64,000 nucleotides of DNA from Gordonia jinghuaiqii (GTDB taxonomy: Bacteria > Actinomycetota > Actinomycetes > Mycobacteriales > Mycobacteriaceae). Below the pieces are notes generated by a model, which saw nothing but the letters and a program-made list of their open reading frames with translations, ran no database searches and was not told the origin of the DNA. Position 1 is the first letter of the stretch. Each line of letters begins with the position of its first letter. Where the stretch lies: contig NZ_CP059491.1 of NCBI RefSeq assembly GCF_014041935.1, positions 4,774,001-4,838,000 of the forward strand, written 5' to 3'. Made by a program: the position numbers and the translations under genes. Shown piece by piece: positions 44,044 to 50,523 of the stretch.

Positions 44044-45113
44044 GCGCGCAGCCCGATCCGCGGGTCGATCCAGACGGCTGCGCCATCGGCGAGCGCCGAG
44101 CCGACGAGCACGAGGATCGCCGACCCGACGGCGAGTGCAGCCAGCAACGAGAAATCCAGTGCCACTGCCGACTCGACGAGCGCCTGGGCGAGACCGGGCC
44201 ATCCGAAGACGGTCTCGACGATCGCGGCGCCGGCGATGAGTTCGGGGAGTCGGGTGCCGAGCAGTGCCAGTGTCGGCAACACCGACACGGGCGCGATGTG
44301 CCCACGCAGCAGCGCCCACCCGCCGATGCCGCGCGCCCGGGCCGCACGCACTGCATCGGAGGCGGAGGCGTCGACGACCGCCGACCGCATGGTCAGCAGC
44401 AGCCACGGGATCATCGAGATCGTGAGCGCCAGGTACGGCAGCACGCCATGGGTGACCAGGCCGCCGATCGAATAGTCCTCGCCGGGGCGCCGGGCGCCCG
44501 AGGTCGGGAACATCCCCATACCCACCGCGAAGACGCTGACCAGGACCAGCGACACCACGAAGGGCGGGGTGGCGGCCAGCAGCGCGGCCATCGCGGTGCA
44601 CGCGCGGTCGAGCAGACCGCCACGGCGCATGCCGATGACAGCACCCAGGACGATCGCGATCAACGCTGCGGTGACCAACGCGGCCAACGACATCGCGAAT
44701 GTGAACGGCATCCGCTCGACGATCACGTCGGCGACCGGGTCCTTGAGCGTCGACGACCAGCCCAGGTCGCCGTGGAGCACCGCGCCCCACCAGTCCCACC
44801 ACGCGTGCAGCCAGTGCTGGTCGAGATCGTAGGCCTCGGTCACCGCATCACGCTGGGACTGCGTGGCGTTCTGGTAGTTGTCGCCGAGGTGTGCGGTCAG
44901 CGGATCGAACGGCGACGCCGCGGCCACCGCGAAGATACCCAGCGACACCAGGATCGTCGTCGGGATCATCAGCGCGATCCGGCGCAGGAGGAGCCGTCCG
45001 GTCGCCCGCAACCGCGAACGACGGCGGTCGTGCGGGCTCCGCGCGCCGGTGCCGGTGACCGGCGGCGTGGTGGTCCCAGACGCGGTGACCCCAGGCGTGA
45101 CGACCGCGGTCAT
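44040..45113 (-). CDS. ABC importer permease 1 (NikB/DppB type)
   Basis: 357 residues from ATG 45113, which overlaps the binding-protein stop (ATGA); ATG 45128 would add five residues. After a Thr/Arg-rich cytoplasmic N-terminus, RRIALMIPTTILVSLGIFAV is the first span, followed by the typical AYDLDQHWLHAWWDWWGAVL and GDLGWSSTLKDPVADVIVER motifs and the EAA loop SDAVRAARARGIGGWALLRG. The usual VVETVFGWPGLAQALVESA near the end is present. Confidence 0.9.
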   Translation of the reverse strand: MTAVVTPGVTASGTTTPPVTGTGARSPHDRRRSRLRATGRLLLRRIALMIPTTILVSLGIFAVAAASPFDPLTAHLGDNYQNATQSQRDAVTEAYDLDQHWLHAWWDWWGAVLHGDLGWSSTLKDPVADVIVERMPFTFAMSLAALVTAALIAIVLGAVIGMRRGGLLDRACTAMAALLAATPPFVVSLVLVSVFAVGMGMFPTSGARRPGEDYSIGGLVTHGVLPYLALTISMIPWLLLTMRSAVVDASASDAVRAARARGIGGWALLRGHIAPVSVLPTLALLGTRLPELIAGAAIVETVFGWPGLAQALVESAVALDFSLLAALAVGSAILVLVGSALADGAAVWIDPRIGLRA

Positions 45114-46741
45114 GACTTCGGTTGCCATGACGGGAGATTCCACCACGGCCCCCACGTGACACCGTGTGAATGGGGTTCCAGGATCGGGGCGTCGTGTTGC
45201 CATCCGGCACTGCGCGCGGCGTAGGTGTGGTGCAGGAAGGCGAGGAACACATACGACGGCTGCTCGGCGTAGATCTGCTGGATCCGCCGGTACCGCTCGT
45301 CGTTCTCCGGCCCGGGTGCGGATTCGCGCGCCTCGTCGAGAAGGGCGTCGAGGCCGGGTGCGGTGAAGTTCCCCGGATTGGAGTACGGCGACGAATCGGC
45401 CACGCGCGTGTGGAGAGTGTCGTAGACCTGTGAATCGATGCTGTACGGCGTCGCACCGCCGCCGAGGAGCACACCGGCGGTGGTCATCTTGGTCTCGATC
45501 TCGTCCCAGCTGGTCCCCCGGGTCAACGCCTCGACACCGATCTTCTTCATCTCGGCCGCGAACGCCACCGCGAGGTCGCGACGCAGGGTGTCCTGAGCGT
45601 TGTAGAGCAGCGGGAACGATGCGCGGTCGGCACCGCGGGTGCGGATGCCGTCGGGTCCGGTTCGCCATCCGGCGGCGTCGAGCGCCGCGCCCGCCGCGGT
45701 CGTGTCGTAGGCGAACTGGGTCTGCTCGTCGTAGACGGCGTCGCCGTACACCGAGGCGATCGGGGTGCTGGCCGCCTCGCCCTTACCGCTGAGCACATCG
45801 TCGACGACGGCCTGGCGGTCCACACCGAGGTTCATCGCGCGCCGAGCCGCCGGGTCTGCGGTGAACGCGTTGGCGCTCGGCAACGAGATGCCCCGCCAGT
45901 CCGCGGATTTCACCGCGACGACGTCGATTCCCGCCCTCCCGGTGAGGCTGTCGGCGAGGCGCGGGGGCAGCGCCGCCCCGTCGATCTCGCCGGCCCCGAT
46001 CCGTTGCGCCCTGGTGTTGTCGTCGGGCACGTAGGTGTAGACGATCCGGTTCACCGAAGGTGCGGTGCCCCAATAGTTCTCGCGGGCAACGAGTATCGCC
46101 TGATCCGGCTCGAGAGTGTCGAGGCGGTAGGCGCCGGTGCCGACCGGTGCGGTGTTGAGTGACCATTCGGCGGCCGGAGCCGCCTGCACCTCCTCCGACG
46201 GCACGATCCCGAGCAGCAGGTACGGCGACGGGTCGGCGTCGGTGTCCATCCGGACCGTGATCGCCTCGGGCCCATCGGCTTCGATGTCGACGATCGGCGC
46301 GAAGTCGGTCGAGATCTCCGACGCCACCTGCGGGTCGACGACAGCACGGTAGGTGGCTATGACATCGGCGGCGTCGAAGCTGCTGCCGTCGGAAAAGGTG
46401 ACCCCGCTCCGCAGTGGCACCCGCCAGGTCCGCGGCGCGGTGCGCTCGGGCGTTGCGGCGGCGAGTGCGGGCACCAGGTCGGGTACGCGGTCGTCTCCGT
46501 CGGCGGCCGGGATGAGCAGGCCGTCGTAGATCGGTGAGACACCGAGCTGGGCATAGCCGAGCATCGGGTTGAAGGCGCCGAGTTCCTGACCTTCGCCGAG
46601 CACGATCTGGTCGGTGGCCGTGGCGGAGTCCGACGAGGAGCATCCCGCCGCGGCGGACACCACCAGCAGGACCATCGCTCCGGTGAGCGCGAACACGCGC
46701 CTGGACCGCCGGGACCGGGGTCGCGCAACACGTGTCGTCAT
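45110..46741 (-). CDS. ABC importer substrate-binding lipoprotein (family 5, NikA/DppA type)
   Basis: 543 residues. Signal peptide with lipobox ending AAAGC (lipid-anchored Cys near residue 34). SBP_bac_5 domain: LVPALAAATPERTAPRTWRV and SGVTFSDGSSFDAADVIATY (family signature), APVGTGAYRLDTLEP and the C-terminal lobe through YAEQPSYVFLAFLHHTYAAR. The cargo of this family may be peptides, nickel or metallophores; the C-terminal His pair HH and the divergent metalloregulator-like ArsR gene favour a metal, but no direct ligand evidence is visible. First gene of the five-gene operon. Confidence 0.88.
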   Translation of the reverse strand: MTTRVARPRSRRSRRVFALTGAMVLLVVSAAAGCSSSDSATATDQIVLGEGQELGAFNPMLGYAQLGVSPIYDGLLIPAADGDDRVPDLVPALAAATPERTAPRTWRVPLRSGVTFSDGSSFDAADVIATYRAVVDPQVASEISTDFAPIVDIEADGPEAITVRMDTDADPSPYLLLGIVPSEEVQAAPAAEWSLNTAPVGTGAYRLDTLEPDQAILVARENYWGTAPSVNRIVYTYVPDDNTRAQRIGAGEIDGAALPPRLADSLTGRAGIDVVAVKSADWRGISLPSANAFTADPAARRAMNLGVDRQAVVDDVLSGKGEAASTPIASVYGDAVYDEQTQFAYDTTAAGAALDAAGWRTGPDGIRTRGADRASFPLLYNAQDTLRRDLAVAFAAEMKKIGVEALTRGTSWDEIETKMTTAGVLLGGGATPYSIDSQVYDTLHTRVADSSPYSNPGNFTAPGLDALLDEARESAPGPENDERYRRIQQIYAEQPSYVFLAFLHHTYAARSAGWQHDAPILEPHSHGVTWGPWWNLPSWQPKS

Positions 46742-46746
46742 TCACA

Positions 46747-46764
46747 CATGTTCGCACAGACATG
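46747..46764. promoter_or_regulatory. catgt-N8-acatg inverted repeat in the divergent promoter
   Basis: The 85-bp gap between the importer operon and the ArsR gene holds catgt (46747-46751) and acatg (46760-46764) as exact inverted arms. Best candidate operator for the ArsR regulator; would cover both promoters. Confidence 0.4.
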
Positions 46765-46826
46765 CATTTGCCGTCTGCACAACGGTGATGAACGATTGGG
46801 GGCACCGGCGAGACGAGGAGGACTGC

Positions 46827-47159
46827 GTGACCGATTTCGATGCGGAGTCGTGGGCGGCGAGATTCACACTGCTCAGCGATCCGACCCGACTGCGCCTCGT
46901 CGCCGAGATGCACGCACGCCCGGGTTCGACGGTCACCGAGCTCGCCACCGCCACCGGGATCACCGAGAATGCGGCGTCGCAGTCGATCCGGAAGTTGCGA
47001 GCCCAGGGGTGGGTGAGATCAGAGAAGGCGGGCCGGATGGTCCACTACGAGGTCGTCGGCGACGCGATCGTCCATCGCATCCTGCACGACATCATCGGAG
47101 TCGGCCATATTTCGCCCGGTCAGCACGCTGATCACACCCATGCGGTGACAATGGATTAG
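46827..47159 (+). CDS. ArsR-family metalloregulator with His-rich C-terminus
   Basis: 110 residues from GTG 46827, chosen because AGGAGG lies 6 nt upstream (ATG 46789 is in frame but has none). Winged helix: FTLLSDPTRLRLVAEMHARP, ATATGITENAASQSIRKLRA, VRSEKAGRMVHYEVV. The C-terminal helix and tail VHRILHDIIGVGHISPGQHA plus DHTH carry six or so His and acidic residues, as in Ni/Co or Zn sensors of this family with C-terminal sites. No Cys-x-Cys arsenic motif. Divergent from the ABC importer, so likely its repressor, releasing DNA on metal binding or the reverse. Confidence 0.85.
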   Translation: MTDFDAESWAARFTLLSDPTRLRLVAEMHARPGSTVTELATATGITENAASQSIRKLRAQGWVRSEKAGRMVHYEVVGDAIVHRILHDIIGVGHISPGQHADHTHAVTMD

Positions 47160-47174
47160 AACACGTTCTAGTCT
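47157..47174 (+). promoter_or_regulatory. KstR-consensus operator overlapping a leaderless-type -10 element
   Basis: TAGAACACGTTCTA (47157-47170) is an inverted repeat with arms TAGAAC/GTTCTA and fits the published KstR pattern TnnAACnnGTTnnA. TAGTCT (47169-47174) at its right edge has the TANNNT form of an actinobacterial -10 box, 7 nt before the GTG at 47182, consistent with a leaderless transcript. A repressor bound here would block initiation. Confidence 0.65.
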
Positions 47175-47181
47175 TGTCGCT

Positions 47182-48039
47182 GTGGATGTCACCTTCGATG
47201 CAACCAAACGGGAACTGACGACCGACCAGGGCACGCTGCGCTATCACGAGGCCGGCGACGCCGACGCGCCGCCGCTGATCCTGCTGCACGGCTCCGGCCC
47301 GGGCGTGACGGGCTGGCGCAACTATCGCGGCAACCTCGGCCACTTCGCGCAGACGCACCACTGCTACGTGATCGAGTTCCCCGGCTTCGGCGTGAGCGAT
47401 GCCGTCGAAGGTCACCCGGTCCTGACCGCCGGCGGTTCGGTCATCCGTTTCATGGATGCGCTCGGCATCGACTCGGCGGCGATGATCGGCAACTCGATGG
47501 GCGGCGTCGTCGGCGTGAACCTGGCCATCAAGAAACCCGACCGGGTCGAGAAGCTGGTCACCATCGGCGGCGTCGGTCCGAATGTGTTCAGCCCCAGCCC
47601 CAGTGAGGGTCTGCGTCTGCTGCAGGAGTTCACCGACAACCCAGACAAGGACAAGCTGGTCCGGTGGCTGAACTCGATGGTCTTCGACCGCTCGCTCGTC
47701 ACCGAGGAGCTCATCGAGGAGCGATGGGAAGCCGCCATCAATCCCGACGCCCACAAGACCGCGCAGATGATGTACGGCTCTGCAGCTTTCGAGATGCAGC
47801 AACAGTTCATGGCCGCCTCGGACAACCCGCCGTACTGGGCGTCGATGCACAAGGTCGCCTGCCCCACGCTGCTGACCTGGGGCCGCGACGACCGCGTCAG
47901 CCCACCCGACATGGCGATGGTCCCGATGCGCCTCATCCCCGACGCCGAGCTCCACATCTTCCCGAAGTGTGGTCACTGGGTGATGATCGAGGCCAAGGAG
48001 GCCTTCGAGTCGGCGGTATCGGCCTTCCTGAGTCGCTGA
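47182..48039 (+). CDS. alpha/beta hydrolase, meta-cleavage product hydrolase (BphD/HsaD-like) family
   Basis: 285 residues from GTG 47182. Oxyanion region LLHGSGPGVTGW, nucleophile elbow IGNSMGGVVG (Ser in GNSMGG), the acid in WGRDDRVSPPD and the catalytic His in FPKCGHWVMIEA form the C-C hydrolase triad. The family cleaves vinylogous 1,5-diketones from ring meta-cleavage. It differs clearly from my recollection of HsaD sequence, so it is likely a paralogue. The KstR-type operator just upstream suggests a role in steroid breakdown, but no other steroid genes are in the window. Confidence 0.88.
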   Translation: MDVTFDATKRELTTDQGTLRYHEAGDADAPPLILLHGSGPGVTGWRNYRGNLGHFAQTHHCYVIEFPGFGVSDAVEGHPVLTAGGSVIRFMDALGIDSAAMIGNSMGGVVGVNLAIKKPDRVEKLVTIGGVGPNVFSPSPSEGLRLLQEFTDNPDKDKLVRWLNSMVFDRSLVTEELIEERWEAAINPDAHKTAQMMYGSAAFEMQQQFMAASDNPPYWASMHKVACPTLLTWGRDDRVSPPDMAMVPMRLIPDAELHIFPKCGHWVMIEAKEAFESAVSAFLSR

Positions 48040-48082
48040 TCTCGTTCGGCGGGCCCCCTCGAGGCGCCCGCCGACGGCACGA

Positions 48083-48256
48083 TCACACATGCCTGGACGA
48101 CAGCAGGTATCCGAAGGCCAACGCGAACACACCCGGGCCGACGCGCACCAGGTGATCGTGCGACACCGCCGTGTCGAGGTCCTCATCGGACAGCCCGGCG
48201 CGCAGGGCGTCCTCGCGCAGGATGAGGCCGGTTGGGTCTGGGGGAATCAGGTTCAC
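48083..48256 (-). pseudogene. truncated AbiEi-like N-terminal fragment
   Basis: GTG 48256 opens MNLIPPDPTGLILREDALRA followed by GLSDEDLDTAVSHDHLVRVG. This lines up with the first 45 residues of the full-length gene at 49422 (PADRFGLLQRDAALRAGFSD), then diverges and stops after 57 codons. No C-terminal domain remains. It is on the opposite strand to the intact gene 1.2 kb away. Confidence 0.6.
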
Positions 48257-48620
48257 GATTTGTTCGACGCAGCAAGGCGGCAACGGGTTCCCACCCGCTT
48301 GTCTCACAGATAAATCCGTTGCACCCGTGGGCGCCCCGCTGGCATAGTTCCCATTCGGCACGAGGACCAGCAGGCCGGAGCGGGATACCGCGAAGTGTTT
48401 CTGCGCGTCGGAATCCTCGTCCGCCTCCAGATGGCAAGGGATACATCCCGAGCAGGTTCGAGTCCTGACACGGCACCGCTCCCGGGAGCACGGGCCTGGT
48501 CGGTTCTGCGGTCGTCGTCCGGGTCGTTCGCGACCCCGCGACGCACCCCACCGGCCGGCCCGCCCGCGAGCGGTGTCGCCATCCGAATTTTCTGACCCGA
48601 CAAGCATTGCGACGCAACGG
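48257..48620. other. gene-free stretch
   Basis: No convincing coding sequence on either strand: open frames are arginine-rich and lack ribosome-binding sites and recognisable motifs. A T-loop-like sequence at 48453-48467 has no matching acceptor stem. The right end leads into the promoter and Shine-Dalgarno of the SPFH gene. Confidence 0.5.
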
Positions 48621-48634
48621 AAAGGAGGATCGCC

Positions 48635-49309
48635 ATGCTGTTCCACAACCGAATCACCGTCCCACCGGGCCACACCGTGCTGGCGTACCGGGGCGCGGAA
48701 GTCCAGACGCTGCCCACCGGTCGTCACCGCGTACGCAAGCCCGACGCAACGCTGAGCGTCGACCTGCGTGAGCGCCTGATCCAGGTCGCACCGCAGGAGA
48801 TCCTCACCGCCGACTCCATGGCGGTCCGCATCTCAATGACGTTGCGCGCCAGAGTGATCGATGCCGTGGCATTCGTCGAGCGGGCCTCCGACCCGATCGG
48901 CGCGGTATACTTGGCCGCCCAGATCGCGCTGCGTGAGGTCTGCGCCGGCGTTGCGTCGGACGATCTCGTGCGGCGCGGCGACTCTGTCGACGTCGAACCG
49001 ATCCGCGTCGCCGCGGCACAGGTCGCGGGGACCGTTGGGATGGAAGTCCTCGAGGTCGTCGTCCGCGACGTCATCGTCCCGGCCGAAGTCCGCAGTGCCG
49101 CACTCGAGGTGATCACCGCCAAGACCCGCGGTCTCGCAAAGTTGGAGGCGGCTCGGGCGGAGACCGCCGCCCTGCGCGCATTGGCCAACGCGGGCCGGTT
49201 GCTCGACGCCCACCCGGCACTGGCGCAGCTGCGCCTCGTCGAGGCCGTGCCCTACGGCGCGCGGGTCGTCCTCAGCGTCGGCGGCGCCGAGGTGCCGTCG
49301 GACGACTGA
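48635..49309 (+). CDS. SPFH/band 7 (slipin-like) domain protein
   Basis: 224 residues; a perfect AAAGGAGG at 48621-48628 marks ATG 48635. Band 7 domain: VPPGHTVLAYRGAEVQTLPT (short N-terminal strand), DLRERLIQVAPQEILTADSM and AVRISMTLRARVIDAVAFV, then the coiled-coil-forming AEVRSAALEVITAKTRGLAK. There is no clear N-terminal membrane span, unlike most slipins, so membrane binding would have to be peripheral. No NfeD partner gene is adjacent. Role unknown; scaffold of membrane domains in other systems. Confidence 0.85.
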   Translation: MLFHNRITVPPGHTVLAYRGAEVQTLPTGRHRVRKPDATLSVDLRERLIQVAPQEILTADSMAVRISMTLRARVIDAVAFVERASDPIGAVYLAAQIALREVCAGVASDDLVRRGDSVDVEPIRVAAAQVAGTVGMEVLEVVVRDVIVPAEVRSAALEVITAKTRGLAKLEAARAETAALRALANAGRLLDAHPALAQLRLVEAVPYGARVVLSVGGAEVPSDD

Positions 49310-49312
49310 GTT

Positions 49313-49374
49313 ACGCTCACCGGATCCGTTCCCGCTCACCCAGATCATGTGAGCGGGAACGGATATCGTGAGCG
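49313..49374. repeat. long palindrome, left of AbiEi-like gene
   Basis: Inner arms 49324-49339 and 49349-49364 (atccgttcccgctcac and its complement) are perfect; outer arms cgctcac / gtgagcg extend the symmetry. It begins three bases after the SPFH stop. A second copy with the same core lies at 50361-50425. Confidence 0.75.
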
Positions 49375-49421
49375 ACCGGTGTAGATGGAACCGAAGAGCG
49401 CCCCGCTGCGTCGAAGTACCC

Positions 49422-50357
49422 ATGCTGATGTTCCCCGCCGACCGGTTCGGACTCCTCCAGCGCGACGCGGCGCTCCGTGCCGGGTTCTCCGACGAGGAAC
49501 TGTCCGGTTCCCTGGCCCGCGGCGAGCTGATCCGTGTGATCCCGGGTGTTTGGATCGCCGCCACCGATCAGCCCACGGGTGCGGATTCGGCCGAGAAGCG
49601 GCATCGCCTCCGCGCTCTCGCCACCGCCGCCTCGGAACGGGCGGACGGACACCCCCTCAGTCATACCTCCGCAGCCGCGGTGCTCGGTCTCCCCATGCTC
49701 GATCCCGACCTGTCGCTCGTCCACGTGACCACCGGTCGCACTTCGGGCGGGTCCATCCGAGCACAGCGACATATCCACGCCGCGCCACTCGACCCCGCCG
49801 AGATCGTCCAGATCGACGGCGTTCGCGCGACCTCGATCGAGCGCACCGCGGTCGACGTCGCCATCATGGGCACCTTTGCGCAGGCGCTGGTCGTCTTCGA
49901 CGCCGCTCTGCGGCTCGGCGCGGATCGCGAGACGATGAGCGACCTGCTGTCCGGCCGTCGGCGTCGAAGCGCTCGCAACGCCCGACGGGCCATGCCGTTC
50001 GCAGACGCCGCGTCGGAAAGCGTCGGCGAATCGTGGAGTCGCGCACAGATGATCGACGCGGGCCTGCCACTTCCCACTCTGCAACGGGAGTTCGTGCTCG
50101 GTGGGGCGCGCTACCGCAGCGACTTCGACTGGGACGAATTACTGGTCGGCGAGTTCGACGGTCTGCAGAAATACGGCGCGCTGGTGAAACCCGGTGAGAC
50201 AACGGCGGACGCGGTCGTCCGCGAGAAGCTCCGTGAAGACCGATTGCGCGCCGCGGGAGTGGTCGTCGTCCGGTGGACATGGTCGACCCTGAGGAAGGGT
50301 GAACTCGACGCGCTTCTGCGACCCTGGCTACAGAAGCTCGGCCTCCTCGCCGCCTGA
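49422..50357 (+). CDS. AbiEi-like protein with C-terminal nuclease-like domain
   Basis: 311 residues from ATG 49422 (ATG 49428 possible). The N-terminal ~50 residues, FPADRFGLLQRDAALRAGFS with ELIRVIPGVWIAA, match the winged AbiEi-antitoxin N-terminal module. The middle is helical. The C-terminal domain (residues ~215-300) has GGARYRSDFDWDELLVGEFD and LQKYGALVKPGETTADAVVR, then GVVVVRWTW, a pattern like DUF559/Vsr-type PD-(D/E)xK folds (D, ExD, K). Such proteins are common and variable in actinobacteria; antitoxin, nuclease or regulator cannot be separated by sequence. No toxin (AbiEii) gene is adjacent. Bracketed by two related palindromes. Confidence 0.8.
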   Translation: MLMFPADRFGLLQRDAALRAGFSDEELSGSLARGELIRVIPGVWIAATDQPTGADSAEKRHRLRALATAASERADGHPLSHTSAAAVLGLPMLDPDLSLVHVTTGRTSGGSIRAQRHIHAAPLDPAEIVQIDGVRATSIERTAVDVAIMGTFAQALVVFDAALRLGADRETMSDLLSGRRRRSARNARRAMPFADAASESVGESWSRAQMIDAGLPLPTLQREFVLGGARYRSDFDWDELLVGEFDGLQKYGALVKPGETTADAVVREKLREDRLRAAGVVVVRWTWSTLRKGELDALLRPWLQKLGLLAA

Positions 50358-50360
50358 CCG

Positions 50361-50425
50361 TGCGCTCACGTCTTCCGTTCCCGCTCACCCAACTCTTATG
50401 AGCGGGAACGGAAAAGGTGAGCGCA
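50361..50425. repeat. long palindrome, right of AbiEi-like gene
   Basis: Inner arms 50373-50387 and 50399-50413 (ttccgttcccgctca) and outer arms tgcgctcac (50361-50369) / gtgagcgca (50417-50425) are exact. The core ccgttcccgctcaccca is shared with the copy at 49313-49374. It starts three bases after the gene stop. Confidence 0.75.
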
Positions 50426-50432
50426 AGCAGAA

Positions 50433-50461
50433 GCCCCGGCCGGAACGAATCCGGCCGGGGC
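50433..50461 (-). terminator. hairpin terminator of the fadBA operon
   Basis: gccccggccgga (50433-50444) and tccggccggggc (50450-50461) are exact complements around acgaa, 60 bp past the fadB stop. GC-rich stem, no T-tract. Confidence 0.6.
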
Positions 50462-50523
50462 CCTGTTACGTCAGTCTCCCGCCCCCTGAGGCGCGAGGAG
50501 CGTCAGCGACGAGCCACGAAGGG

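Noticed and set aside
48453..48467. T-arm-like sequence gcaggttcgagtcctga suggesting a tRNA
   Set aside because: No matching 5' acceptor (tgccgtg), D-arm or anticodon stem within the expected distance on either strand.
48257..48727. Minus-strand frame upstream of the AbiEi fragment as part of a longer protein
   Set aside because: Low-complexity Arg/Pro-rich composition without family similarity; extends antisense into the SPFH gene.
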